The notes beneath the pieces were generated by a model. It saw nothing but the letters and a program-made list of their open reading frames with translations. It ran no database searches and was not told the DNA's origin. A DNA stretch of 64,000 bases from Bretschneidera sinensis (lineage: Eukaryota > Streptophyta > Magnoliopsida > Brassicales > Akaniaceae). The translations under genes were made by a program, and so were the position numbers. Numbering within the stretch: the stretch's first letter is position 1; each line of letters starts with the position of its first letter. The DNA is taken from positions 25,653,290 to 25,717,289 of the forward strand of contig CM043705.1 of the NCBI GenBank assembly GCA_023935145.1, written 5' to 3'. Of the stretch, positions 20,286 to 32,209 are shown in pieces.

Positions 20286-22311
20286 AAGGATGATAAATTT
20301 AGCCCAAGGTCTAGAAAATGTGTGTTTCTAGGGTATGGTGATGGGGTTAAGGGGTATAAGTTGTGGTCCTTAGAACCAAAAGGAATGAAACTTATAATAA
20401 GTAGGGATGTTATTTTTAATGAATTGTTATTTCCCTATTTGGAGAAAACTAACCCTACAGGGGCTAGTGAGCAAACTAGTCCGAAATTTGTGGAGCATAG
20501 CATTAAGAAAAATTCAGTTCCGGTAGAGCAAGGAAGGCAAGAGGGTTCGGACCAGGTAGAGCCCATTAATGAAGGCCATGCTTAGGATACTCAAGAGGAG
20601 GCTGAACTAGAAGGGGTTGATGCAGCAAGTAAGAATGACTACTAGCTCACAAGGGACTGGGGAAGGAGAGTGGTTAGACCACCTTTGAGATATGGGTTTG
20701 CAGATGCTAATGTAGCAACTCCTTGTTCAGAAAGAGGGATGGTTGAACCAGAAACTTACATGGATGCTATAGAATGTAAGGATTCATCAAAGTGGCAGCT
20801 AGCTATGGAGGAAGAAATGGATTCTTTGAGGAAGAACAACTTTTGGAAATTGGTGCCCAAACCAAAAAAACAGAGAGTTATGGATTGTAGGTGGATCTAC
20901 AAGATCAAAGAAGGGCACCCTCCAAGGGATGAAGTCCAGTATAAAGATAGGCTGGTGGCGAAGGGGTTCACACAAAGAGAAGGCATAGATTTCATCAAAA
21001 TATTCTCACCAGTTGTGAAATACAAGACGATACGGATAGTATTGGCTATGGTGGTCCAATTTGATTGGGAGATCGAGCAAATGGATGTGAAGATAGCGTT
21101 CTTGCATAGAGAGCTTGATGAGACCATCTACATGAGGCAACCCGAAGGTTATGAGGAAGAAAAGAAGAGAGAGTTGGTGTGCCAATTGAAAAAATCTCTC
21201 TATGGCCTGAAGCAATCACCTCGGCATTGGAATAAGAGGTTCGATTCCTTTGTAACTAGCTTGGGTTTCATGAGGAGCTACTATGATTCGTGCTTGTGCT
21301 ATAAGGGGCACAAGGTGGAGGAAATGGTGATCATCCTCATCTATGTCGATGATATACTGTTGGTTGGGAGCAGTATAGAGAGGATAGGAAAACTAAAGGC
21401 TCAACTCAGTGAGAAGTTTGAGATAAAGGATCTTAGCCATGCACAGAAGATCCTTCGGATGTGTATAATATGAGAAAGGGAGAGAAACAGATTGAAGATT
21501 TCTCAGACTTCTTACATAGAAAAGATGATATCTAAGTTCTCTATAGAAGATAACAAACCAGTGAAGGTTCCCCTTGCTGGTCATTTCAAGTTCTCCAGCG
21601 ATCAATGTCCGAGATTGGATGAAGAGAATAAAGAAATGGAAAAGGTCCCCTACTCTAGTGCGATTAGATCAGTCATGTTCATGATGGTAAGCACTAGACC
21701 TGACATTACTCATGCAATAAGTGTTCTCAGCAGGTTTATGAGTAATCCTGTAAAGGAGCATTGGCTTGGGATGAAGGGGTTGTTAAGGTACTTGAAGGGA
21801 AGCCTAGAAGTAAGGCTGGTTTATGAGAAGAGGGTTAAGTCCATCCGTCTTGAGGGTTTTGCATATTCGGACTATGAAGCAGACTGGGATAAAAGAAGAT
21901 CGATTACCTCATACTTTTTCAACTTAAACGGATGTTGTATAAGTTGGAAGGCTCAGTTATAGCCAGTGGTAGCACTCTCAATAACCGAGGCTGAGTACAT
22001 AGCGGCTACGGAAGCCATTAAGGAGCCTATATGGTGCAAAGGGTTGTTGGAAGAGTTGAAGTACTAAAAGAGCAGGTGGTGGTGTATTCGGATAGCCAAA
22101 GTGCATTGCACTTGTGTAAGAATCCGGTGTTCCATGAGAGGACAAAGCATATGGATGTTCGGTATCGTTTCATTTGGGAAAATGTTACGAAATGATGCAT
22201 TCATATGGACAAGGTGGCCAAGGAAGAAAATCCTGCACATTTAGGCACCAAAGTTCTACCTCTAAGTAAGTTTAATCATTGCCTTGGACTATTTAGGATT
22301 GGAGTTGGTTG
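20286..22311 (+). pseudogene. Copia-2 reverse transcriptase and RNase H
   Basis: A linker (20322-20585) leads to RT at 20670-21473. RT shows WQLAMEEEMDSL, the core GIDFIKIFSPVVKYKTIRIV, DVKIAFLHRELDETIYM, KSLYGLKQSPRHWN, and the active-site motif YVDDILLVGS. After a shift near 21473 the connection and RNase H continue at 21492-21962 (TRPDITHAISVLSRF; a YSDYEADWD-like first catalytic acid region). They then continue in broken frames with [10 protein letters not shown] near 21990 and a terminal SKFNHCLGLF remnant to 22311. Stops at 20583, 21471 and 21960 and shifts around them make the gene inactive. Confidence 0.85.
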
Positions 22312-22393
22312 ATATGGTGACTCAAGTTGAGTTTGGATCCTGAGTTCTCTACACAATGGGTTTGGGTTTAATCACTTAGACAAAGGTAGAGAT

Positions 22394-23265
22394 TGTTGGT
22401 ATTTGTCTAAGGTTTAAACAAGGTTTGAAAAGGTTCAGCATCTGGTCTCCAGGCCGCGGTTTAAGGTGTGCGCGCCTTGGCCTCCAGGAAGTCCAGAAGT
22501 TGGGTGAGGAGCTGTGCTCTATGGCCCAAGGTGTGCGCGCCGTGTCATGGCCTTGTGCGTCACGACACAGCCACCCTAGGCCGAGGCCTCCAGCAAGATA
22601 GCAAAGCCTCCCCTCCTCTAGGCCGCAGCATGCCCTGTTCTAGGCTGCAGCTTGAAGGCACACCTGATGCTTATGTTTCAACATTTCAAATGGTGCGTGA
22701 GGCATGATCAAAATGCACAGAATCACTAAGGATTGTTGAAGGGCTATGACTGATTAGTCCTCAAGATCTAAGGGTGGAGATTGACTTCAAAGATTGGCTC
22801 AAGAAGTGGTGCACTATATAAAGGGTCACCTAGCTTCAATCTCAACAAGTGTAGTGATCATCATACAAGAGAATTCAAGTACAAGTGTGAGAGTGCAAAG
22901 ACACAAAACACAATAGAGGCACTATAATAGATCTCAAAGAGAGGCTGGTTGTTTAGATAGAGAGTAGTATAGATTGGGGAGAAGTGCTTTGTAATAGTTC
23001 CTTATCACTTTTTGTTTTCTCTTCTTTCGTTCTTCAAGAACTTAAGATTCTTGAAGAGGTGTTGTTGTATCTGTAAAGAACTCATTGATTTAGTGTAGAG
23101 AGTTCGAAGGAAATCACGAAGACATAGGCACCGAACCTCGATAACAAATTGCTTGTGTTCTTTCTTTTCTTTGATTTTTATTTCTGTTTCTGATCATTAT
23201 AAGTCATTCTAGACTTGGATGTTTGGAAGATCACCACCTAGGCATCTTGAGGTGATTTCCCAACA
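22394..23265 (+). mobile_element. Copia-2 3' LTR (872 bp)
   Basis: It starts TGTTGGTATTTGTCTAAGG after the purine tract AAAGGTAGAGAT and ends GATTTCCCAACA, followed by the target duplication TTCAT. It has the same GC-rich block (22455-22660) and TATA box region as the 5' LTR, with scattered substitutions and small indels. Confidence 0.93.
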
Positions 23266-24308
23266 TTCATCACAGAACCATATTATTGTAATAGCATGAC
23301 CACAAGGAATACCACTAAGCTTCCACTTTCTACATGCACATGTCTGTTCATTTAGTTGTATTACAAACTGACCCTCAGGAAACTTAACCTGGTACTTTAG
23401 ACCACCTGAAGGCAAAATCCAACACCTACCAGACTCAGATTTTGCTTTCTCTAACTTTTTTTGTATCTTAGGATACAACAACCCTTCATATTTACTTACA
23501 ACCTCTTTCTTTGCATACAGCTTACAAATAATCTTCTCTTTAATAGACTTTAACAATGTGATGATTGGTTTGAACCTGTAGTCTAAAATAACATTGTTGA
23601 AATATTCACACAGGTTATTAAGGAGCATGTCACATTTTGGGAAAGTACTAAAATGTGACCTACTCCACTTATTAAGAGGCTTTTTAGCAAGCCAATTGGA
23701 AGCATCTACATCTACTTTTATCAAATCCTTCATGCACTGCTCAAACTCCTACAAGTAAGTAGATCTAGTTGTTGCCCACAGCAGGTCCTTTAGTTGCTTC
23801 TCTTTGTGTGTTTTCTTGAAATTTTTATGTAGATGCCTCACACAAAACCTGTGTTCTGAATTTGGAAACAGGCCTTCAAGTATGGGAACTAACCCCTATA
23901 TGTAAACAAATCAAGCAGTTACTATACTATCTGATATGGGCAAGAGATATACCAAACAATTAGTAAAGATGATGCAAATTACCTTATGCTTATCTGACAT
24001 TCAACTCCATGAAAAAGTGTTTACTATACCCAAGTTTTTTGCAAGGTTTGTAAGAAAACAGGTCTAAGAATCTTTGATCTCCACCTCAACAACAACATAA
24101 GCTACTAGGTAGATGCAGTCATTAGCATCTATACACACAACAATTAAAAGATGCCCTCTATGCACTCCCTTAAGAAAACAACCATACAAGGTAGTAATAG
24201 CTCTACACCCAGGTAGTAGCCCTCTTTTACATGCATCCATGCATACATACATCCTTTCAAACACTAATGAATTGGACCTTATCATAACAGAACTCCCAAG
24301 ATTGGTCC
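23266..24308 (-). pseudogene. MULE transposase catalytic core and SWIM zinc finger
   Basis: On the minus strand from the hAT border this reads ERMYVCMDACKRGLLPGCR, then LYGCFLKGVHRGHLL (usually LDGCHLKG) and VVVEVEIKDS. After a stop and decayed sequence it continues with SDKHK, a likely GT-AG intron (about 23985-23896), then GLVPILEGLFPNSEHRFCVRHL. A long frame (23733-23266) ends with the SWIM zinc finger CACRKWKLSGIPCGHA. MULE transposases cut and paste DNA with a DDE core; here the first catalytic aspartate appears to be Tyr. The apparent C-terminus past about 23266 is LTR sequence. Confidence 0.85.
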
Positions 24309-24480
24309 TAGGGGTAGCAATTTTGGACACAACACGTGAACCTGACACGACACGAAATAAAGCGTGTTAGTGTTGAGTATAATCGGATTCATGTCGTAAT
24401 CGTGTCGACACGATTATGACACGATTAATGAGTCGCGGGTTGATGGGTCGTGTTGATACGATTATGACCCGTGATTTATT

Positions 24481-26737
24481 TATGACCTATTTAAAATTTA
24501 TATATTAAATTAAAAAAACTTAGTATATATATAAATAAACCCTAAATTCATTAACGCTCCCTGCCTCACTTCACTCTTCACTCTAGACTTCAGTAACCCT
24601 TACACGAACCCTAACTCCCTACCTCTCTTAAAGCTTAATCACTCACGGCCTCACCTCAGCCTTGCGCCACCCTCATTGCACACTAGCATCCGTCTCATTT
24701 CATCTAGTTTTTTGCACTTCTTTGGTCTTTCTCTCGACTCTATTACAAACCCAAAAGCCAAAACTGAACATCGGTACTCAGGGATAGATATTCTTTCTCT
24801 GCCACCACCAGTTAGTATAAGTTATCTCCCCTCTTTTCCACTTCCTTTCTCTCACTTTTTTTTTCTCCCCACCTCACCATCAGCTCAATTTTCTCTCTCC
24901 CAACAGGTAGTATCACAGCATCACCGACACCGGCGATGAAGTTGACCCTCCGTGAAGGTCAAGCACCATATCGATCTTTATGATCAGGATTTAGGAGGTG
25001 ATTTTCTTGCTTTTAAAACTAAAACTTGAATTTAGGATTTTTGCTCTTGAAGTCGACTATGATAGCTCATTTATTGAAAGCAGAATTTTATATCAATTTG
25101 GGTTCTTAAAAGCATTAGAAGTTGTGTCATATTTTAACCAAACAGTTCCTTATTGATTGCCCATTTAATTTTTTTTTTTATTTTTCCTATCTCAATCATC
25201 ATTTAAAACTTGTGCTTTATGCCTGGAGCTGTTTTTTTTTTTTTTTATGGTTTAGAATTAATTAAGCCATTGTTTGGATTGCATTATAAATTATATTTAT
25301 TTTTTGATCCTTTGGGACGTGAAAATTCACCTTTATTTTTGCAACTAAAAGAACAGAATTCTTTTTGCAATTTTTCCCCTTTTTTTTTTAGTTTTCTCTT
25401 TCACTAGTTGATTTCAGGAGCTTTTAACCGTAAGTTTGCTATAAATTTCAATTGTAGTTAGCTTTGACTTTGTTGAGGTTTCTTCTTAATTTCTGCAACT
25501 TGTTATGTTGTGGTTGGATTTCGGAGTTTCTGTTGTAATTTTTTCTCTTTTTTTATATTAAATCATATACTTTAAATATTAATGTGAAATAATGTTGTGT
25601 TTCTTGTAGTGGGTTGAAGTGGAAGCTTTGAGAAGGGGAACAATCAATTGTCTTGTACCACGCTGAGCTGCTGAGGACTTCCTATTTCTCCGATCAGGTT
25701 TCTCTCTCTCTATTCCAATGCTTTAAGCATTAAACACGTGGCAGGTTGTTTTGATTAATTACGTTTTTTTATTCAAAATTATCAAACTAGCTTTGATTTA
25801 AACTCCATATATCAGATTATGTTATGGATATATGGACACGTATTGAATTATTGATGCTAAGGGGTTATGTTAATTAACTTTCTTAGAAGAGATTTTCAGT
25901 GACTTACCATGAAATTACATGTTTAACCTCCTGTTTTGACAGGATTCATGGATCAGAGATTGAAAGAAATGAGAAAGTAATGAAATAGTTGTATCTTGTA
26001 TTATTAAAAGTGTAGAAAGCTAGTGTGCTTTCTTTTTTGTCTAATACTTCTTCAACTAGAACCTACTGGTACTCAGCTATGTGATCAAGAAACAAGCTTT
26101 TTTGATTGGGATGACAATGAGGTTACACTTAATCATAAGATAATCCGTTTCTCTGTTTTCCTTGTTAGATTAGCTTCAACTTTCTGTTGGGTTAGCAAAG
26201 TTTTTTCATTAGAAATTTGTTCAGTTTGTTAGGATTTCATACAATTTTAATAATTTATACTTTTAGAACATCAATATGGATTTCATGTAGTTTCTACTTC
26301 AATTAATGTTAGTGTGACAGCTTGGTTTTGGTAGGGTCTGTTTATCTTTTAAATGGGTTCTCCTAGCTAGTTTTGTGATGCAAAATTCAAGCTACACTGT
26401 ATATCATTATTACTTTAATTGATGATGAGAGAATCTCAGGTTGATGGATAGTAAATATTATCAGCTATACTTTGAAAACTATTCAGCAGAAAATTAATTA
26501 CATCTTAAGGTCACAATTGAGCTAGTGGTGAAACAAGTGCAAATTTTTGTGTTTCTTCTTTATGCAAGCTTACTTTTTTGTTAGATGGGTAGACTATGGT
26601 GAATAGAATCACTTTGTGATTGTTTGAATTTTAATGTGATGTAATTTGTTATTGACTTTATGGTTTAATTATTTCTTATGTTTGACTATATGTGTTTATT
26701 TTTGAAATCTCTAATGTGTTGCTTTACATGTAGATCG
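24481..26737 (+). other. hAT 5' leader region with introns
   Basis: It is non-coding apart from chance ORFs. The stretch has T-rich intron-like tracts with possible acceptors near 25607 (TTTCTTGTAG) and 26733 (TTACATGTAG), and short exon-like segments such as 25610-25695. The last acceptor lies six bases upstream of the transposase ATG at 26738. Splicing in the 5' UTR is common in plant hAT elements. I see no second gene. Confidence 0.55.
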
Positions 26738-29176
26738 ATGGGGGATAAAGATGACATTATTGTTGAGGCTTGTGATAGCATGGATGTGCTTGATGAAGAA
26801 GATGATGATGCAGTTGAGTTAAAGGAAGTAGTTGCTGCTATAGATTCTAAAAAAAAGGTGGAAAAATGTAAAAGAAAACTTACCTCACTAGTATGGAAGT
26901 TTTTTGACATGCTTCCTCTTGGAGATGATAAGAAAAAGAGACACAAGCGTAAAAGCTGTGGAATAGCATACGTTGCTGATAGTAGGTTTGGAACAGGTAA
27001 TATGAAACTCCATATGAAGACATGTGATAGATTAGATACAAGAGATGTGGGTCAGTTACTTTTATCACAAAGTAATAGTTCCATGTCTTTATCTAATTAT
27101 TCATTTGATCATGAGAAGTTTAGGGAGTTACTAACAACAGCTATTATCAGACATGAATTACCTTTTCAATTCACTGAATGGGTGGGACCTAGAGCTGTTT
27201 TTCTCTATTTACGTGATGATTTACATATTGTGACTAGGAATACTTGTAAGGCTGATTGTCTTAAGATGTATAAGAGGGAGAAGTGTAGAATACAAGCAAT
27301 GTTAGAGGCAACACTAGGAAATGTTAGTTTAACATCTGATTGTTGATCTTCTATCACCACAGATGGGTATATTTGCTTGACAGCTCATTTTATTGATAAA
27401 GATTGGAACCTACAAAAAAAAAATTCTAAATTTTAGCTTTATGCCACCTCCTCATAATGGCATATCTTTGGCTAAAAAGATTCATACTTTTCTGACTGTT
27501 TGGGGGATAGATAAGAAAGTGTTTTCAATCACTTTGGATAATGCATCTACAAATGATAAATCTATTGAGCGTTTACATGATCAGTTGTTATTGGGGGGTG
27601 GTTTGTTGTGTGATGGAGAATTTCTTCACCTTCGTTGCTATGCTCATATCTTAAACTTAGTTGTTCAAGATGTGTTAAAAGAGATAGATAAGTCTATCCA
27701 AAAGATCTATGAAAGTGTCAAATATGTGAAAGGGTCACAAGTTAGGAAACAAAATTTTTTGGAATGTGTAGTTCATAGATCTCTTGATGCTAAAAGAGGT
27801 TTGAGGCAAGATGTCCCAACTAGATGGAATTCTACTTTCATTATGCTTGATAGTGATCTTTACTATAGCTATGCTTTTATGCATCTAGAGTTGAGAGATT
27901 CAAATTACAAGCAATGTCCAACTAGGAATGAATGGGATAAGGTTAGGAAGATTTGTATGTTCTTGTCATTATTTTATGAAATCACTTGTATCTTCTCTGG
28001 CTCTAAGTATCCAACTGCAAATTTGTATCTTCCTTCGGTGTTTTCAACACATGTAAAATTGAAGGAAATAATGGAGAGTGAGGATAACTATTTGAGAAAA
28101 ATGGCAGTTAATATGTATGCAAAGTTTGAGAAGTATTGGTCTAATTTTGGCATGATATTAGCTATAGCAGTTATTTTGGATCCTCATTACAAATTGAGTT
28201 TTGTTGAGTGGTGCTCCTTAAAACTCTATGGTGATGAAGGGTTTTATGAGTCTTTGCGTGTGAAAGAAAAGTTTATGCAACTTTTTAATGAGTATGTCAA
28301 TGTTGAAAATCCTTTACAAAGTCAATCTTCATCGGGCTCGATAGGAAACAAGCCAACTCATAATCCTTATTGCTCTTCTTCTCACAACCTTGGAAAATCT
28401 TTTTGTGGAGGTACCTGAGATATGCTAAAGGTATGTTGATTTTAGATTATTATTGTAAGATTTATATTGTTGTCCATGTGCTTTAATTAATGTTTTGAAC
28501 ATGTTGTTCATGTGATTTAATGTTTCATTATTGTAGTTTTTCAATTATTGTCCATTTGGTTTTGTATCTTTTTTTATAGGAATTTATTTCATATTGAAGT
28601 CAAGAAGCTTCCCCACAGAAATTACAGCTTGAGCTTTATTTAAATGAACCAATTTTAAATAGCAATGTTTCACTAGATGTGTTGCAATATTGGAAAGCGA
28701 ATCAATTTCGATATCCTGAAGTTGCTGCGATGGCTCGTGATGTTTTAAGCATTCCTATTTCAACTGTTGCATCAGAAAGTGCTTTTAGTGTTGGTGGGAG
28801 AGTGCTTGATCAGTATCGGAGTGTGCTTAAGCCTAACACAATGGAGGCTTTGGTTTGCACAAGAGATTGGTTGTATGGAGAACAAGGTAACAAGTAATCA
28901 CAAATAATATTATTGAACTTACCATACTAATATCTTTATTTATATTTCTAATTTCCCTTTGAGTGTTTTCTTTGCTTATGCTTATATTATATTCAGATTT
29001 GCAAAGACTCGTGGCTTGCTTGTTTTAACATTTGTTTTATTTTTTTCTTCGTAGAAATGGCCACAAAAGCAATGAAGGAGCTTACTTCTGATATAATGGA
29101 TATAAATATGAATATAAATGAGAATGAATCATTTCCACCTCCATCTGAGGGTTTTGCTGCTAATTTGGTTGGCTAA
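26738..29176 (+). pseudogene. hAT transposase (BED finger, RNase H-like core, hAT dimerisation domain), nearly intact
   Basis: The start ATG is at 26738 (MGDKDD), just after an intron acceptor. Exon 1 (26738 to about 28430) holds a BED-type zinc-finger region (WKFFDML, CGIAYVADSRFGTGNMKLHMKTC), then the core with TSDC (first D), TLDNASTND (second D), LRCYAHILNLVVQD, RQDVPTRWNSTF and AVILDPHYKLSFVEW. Exon 2 (about 28580-28887) holds the dimerisation domain FRYPEVAAMARDVLSIPIST and VASESAFSVGGRVLD (catalytic E). A short exon 3 (29055-29176) ends in a stop. Defects: a TGA at 27344-27346 where a Trp codon is expected, a one-base insertion in the run of ten A at 27414-27423, and a stop near 28597. 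Catalytic residues are retained. Confidence 0.88.
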
Positions 29177-29730
29177 CGTTGTAGTATTGTGCACTTGTAA
29201 TTGGATGGCTTATGAGTTATGACTTATGGTGTTAGTGTTTAGTTTTTTTTTTTTTTGGTTGAACCAATATGGATAATAGTTGACAATATAATGTTTATGT
29301 TATTAATTGGAATTTTTTAATGTATATTTGGATCATGAATATGTTGAAATTTGGATTATGAATGATTAGATGATAACTTATATTTTCTTATATAATAAAT
29401 AGGTCATGGCGGGTTAATCATGTCGTGCCGTGTCATATTATGAAAAATTAGGCGTGTCGTGTTGTCATGTCGGGTCTAACACGACCTGTTTGTTAAACGG
29501 GTTAAGTGTGTCGTGGAGTATCGTGTCGGGTCTAGCACGAACCGTTTATTAAATGGGTTAAATGTGTTGTGTCGTGTTATCCATTTAATAATCATGTCAT
29601 GTTCGTGTTGGGTTTTCTTGACACGATTAATAATCGTGTCGTGTTTGTGTCGACTCATTTAGTGTTACACCCAACTTCGACACGACACGAATACAACTCG
29701 TCAACCCGAATTGCCACCCCTAATTGGTCC

Positions 29731-31134
29731 TCCTCAGCTCTTCAGCATAATCCCAAAGCTTTCCATATTGTTCCTCACGGCTTCCCATTATGATTTACAT
29801 TGCTATGACTTTAGCCTTATCCACTTTGCTGATGAGTACTTGGACCAAATAGTCAGAATTAATGGTATCTACAGACTCTTATAATGTGACATTGGGGTTT
29901 GACCTAATCCTTTCCAAATAGGTTTTTGCTATCCAATTAGTTATGACATTTCTATTTTTTTTTTTGTCTGCAGTGCAATTATAGTCATAGATATAGGTCT
30001 TCACAATCAAACCAGGGTAATTACCTTGATAACTTGCATATACTTACCAAGGGTAACCTTTCTTGTACACTACACTAATCCTTTGCTTATCATTCTTTTT
30101 CAACTTCACATTCTTCTTACTTAGTATTCCATATTTCTTAACATTCTTCTTAAACACGTCTTTATTAGGAAAAACTGTTCCAACCTTGAAACTTGGGTTC
30201 ACTATGTCTGTCTTTACATTAAACTCACTTCTTCTAGGCAACTTATTGACATTTTCCTCATCTGATGATCCATCCTTGCTCACTAGGTCATCTGAATCAC
30301 CATAATCTGATTCCACATTGTCTTCATTATCACCCACAATATTCTCTCTTCTATTCCTACTATCACTCTCAATGCCAACATCTACATACTGATCAAAAAG
30401 TTCATCATTATCACTAACATTTTACTCGGGATCATTGAAATATCCATCATCATCTTCATCATCTTCCACTCCACCATGCCCAACACTTGCATCTTCCATT
30501 CTACCATCCCCACCACTTGCATCTTCCACCCCAACAGAATCAATATCAACATTTGTATGCCCAACACTGTTAGTATTACTTTCTTCCAATATACTAGGAA
30601 CACCACTTGAATCACCCACTACATTTTCTACAATATCATCTAGATTAAAATCATTATCAACCAACAATGTATCAAGAACACCAAGTCCCTCTTCCTCTAA
30701 AATCCGAGCCACAGTTTTGTACTTTAAATACACCTTGGCTACTTTATCCTCATGAAGAAATAAAGTCCTTTCATAAGCAATTTTTTCGGTGTCAATTTTG
30801 ACTAGTCCATGTTCCAATGACTTCCCAGCTAAGAGATAACAGTGTCATTTAACTCAATCATGGACATTTAATTAGAATTACAATTGTCATAAAATGAAAC
30901 TTTCTCCCCAATATATTGCAACCTTGGATTTCTAATAAACTGACCCCCATAATTAAACTCAATAGTAAAGTAATTATCATCTGGTCTTGTACAACAACCA
31001 ATCAACACTACTAAATTATTGGAAAGTAATACATTTTTATAAATAACATGGGTTCCAGTAAAAACAATAGAGAAAAATAAAACACAAGGTCCCAGTAAAA
31101 GAAATAAAGAAAAACAATGAGGGACAGAAAACAC
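29731..31134 (-). pseudogene. MULE transposase N-terminal region
   Basis: On the minus strand the N-terminus begins near 30995 with the plant MuDR motif FTIEFNYGGQFIRNPRLQYI, then a stop, MIELNDTVIS, and a frame at 30817-30422 (AYERTLFLHEDKVAKVYLKY). A very acidic repeat-containing linker follows (GVEDASGGDGRMEDASVGHGG). The frame at 30337-30044 has the MuDR domain (FKVGTVFPNKDVFKKNVKKYGI, then NDKQRISVVYKKGYPW). Past 30040 decayed sequence leads to YGKLWDYAEELRRTN at the hAT border (29731). The block is broken by several stops. Confidence 0.8.
30460..30534. repeat. 30-bp tandem repeat (2.5 copies) in MULE coding region
   Basis: Units starting CATCTTCCA at 30460, 30490 and 30520 encode, on the minus strand, repeats of about ten residues of the type EDASVGHGGV. 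The period is a multiple of three, so the repeat lengthened the acidic linker without shifting the frame. Confidence 0.85.
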
Positions 31135-32170
31135 ACAAAGTTAGACATGTGCACACCGGCTCCTAGTAAAACCAATAAAGAAAAACAGAAAGTGATGGTT
31201 CAAGAACAATGAGGGACCACAACACTAATCTGATATACCAAAAAACAAACAAAAAAATATACATTAGAACAAAAACATAAACAATAACTTTACAGAGAAC
31301 CATTGATCAAATATAAGAAGAAAAAAAAATTTCGAAATCCCCCTCCCTAAAAGTGAAAACTACAATTATAATCCCATTCAAATGCAAAATTCTTGTAATT
31401 TACTGATTATATAATTAGTAAAACAGAATCATACTAAGATGGAGGTAGGAAACTTACTGTGAGATGGAGGCGAATCCACAACATCATTGTTGATGACTAC
31501 TAGAGGCATTTCTCGAAGCAATCCCTGATTTGCAAGAAATCTAGCCCATATTATCGATGAAATACAAGAATATCGATGGATTACTAGAGATGATGGAGAA
31601 ATTATCGAAGAATTAGAAGAAAAATGTGACAGATTAGAGATAGACGAAATGAATTAGAGATTTCGAAGAATCTACAACTCATTTTTATATTTTTGAAGCA
31701 CGACATCGTTTTAGAGCACCGATTGTATGGGCCTTAAGCTGTCTGTTTAGCAATTATATGCCACATCAGTAATTGCATGCCATCTCGCCAAATTGAGTAG
31801 GCATTTAACGGACAAATTAGACGGCCAACTGAAAATAAAACCAAAATAATATAAAAATAAAGAGTTGAAAATATTGTTGAAGAATTTTTTTTTTGTTGGG
31901 ATACTACCTTAAGAAATCAGTAAAAATGTTGTTTACCCATTGAATAATTTCCTGTGAAGAAGATAATGCTGCTGGACAGAGAAATCCCACATCAATGGGC
32001 GGGAATAACGCCGTCACCATTTGAAAAATTGAAAAAAAGCCAAAAAGATTAAAGATGAATAAAAAATAAGACAAAAGCAAAAAGGTATATTTTCTATTTG
32101 CCAATCCTCTCTCTTCTCTACACGTCCACATGGCCCTACACTCTTCATCCCTATTATGAACCATTGTTTA
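31135..32170. other. MULE end and FPP promoter region
   Basis: No gene. About 31140-31700 is AT-rich sequence that probably belongs to the 5' leader of the MULE (a splice-donor-like CACAG/TAAGT on its strand near 31459). About 31700-31900 is a plausible element terminus, but I found no matching inverted repeat. From about 31900 to the CT-rich leader at 32210 is the likely FPP promoter. It has an ACGT-containing box (CTACACGTCC at 32118) and AT-rich sequence, but no convincing TATA box. Confidence 0.45.
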
Positions 32171-32209
32171 TGAATAAACAAAAGTAATCAAATAATAAAA
32201 AACTATTGA

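Larger units (their letters stand above)
17157..23265 (+). mobile_element. Complete Ty1/copia element (copia-2), 6109 bp
   Basis: A + strand copia element with two LTRs (17157-18041 and 22394-23265) is flanked by a perfect 5-bp target duplication TTCAT (17152-17156 and 23266-23270). The internal order gag-protease-integrase-RT-RNase H is copia-type. The two LTRs differ at many positions, and every ORF carries stops or shifts, so the insertion is not recent. It sits in the MULE transposase near its SWIM domain. Confidence 0.95.
24309..29722 (+). mobile_element. hAT-superfamily DNA transposon, 5414 bp, with perfect 8-bp target duplication
   Basis: Both ends are visible: TAGGGGTAGCAATTTTGG at 24309 and its imperfect inverse ending GCCACCCCTA at 29722. 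They are flanked by ATTGGTCC on both sides (24301-24308 and 29723-29730). Sub-terminal regions (24330-24480 and 29400-29700) are packed with ACACGA/CGTGTCGTG words in both orientations, likely transposase-binding sites. It encodes one spliced transposase on the + strand. The 5' part (24500-26700) is a long intron-bearing leader. Confidence 0.96.
16774..31134 (-). mobile_element. Old Mutator-like element (MULE), split by three insertions
   Basis: One MuDR-family transposase gene on the minus strand is spread over three blocks: N-terminus 31134-29731, catalytic and SWIM domains 24308-23266, C-terminal tail 17156-16774. Removing the hAT (24309-29722) and copia-2 (17157-23265), with one copy of each target duplication, makes the blocks read continuously. 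It is thus the oldest element in this block. I could not identify its terminal inverted repeats. Its right end should lie in 31135-31900, next to the FPP gene. Confidence 0.85.

Noticed and set aside
24676..24939. 87-residue + strand ORF in the hAT 5' region (possible second hAT gene)
   Set aside because: Low-complexity Ser/Pro/Phe translation from a CT-rich leader; no domain.
31904..32164. 86-residue minus-strand ORF upstream of FPP
   Set aside because: AT-rich, no motif, lies in the probable promoter of the FPP gene.
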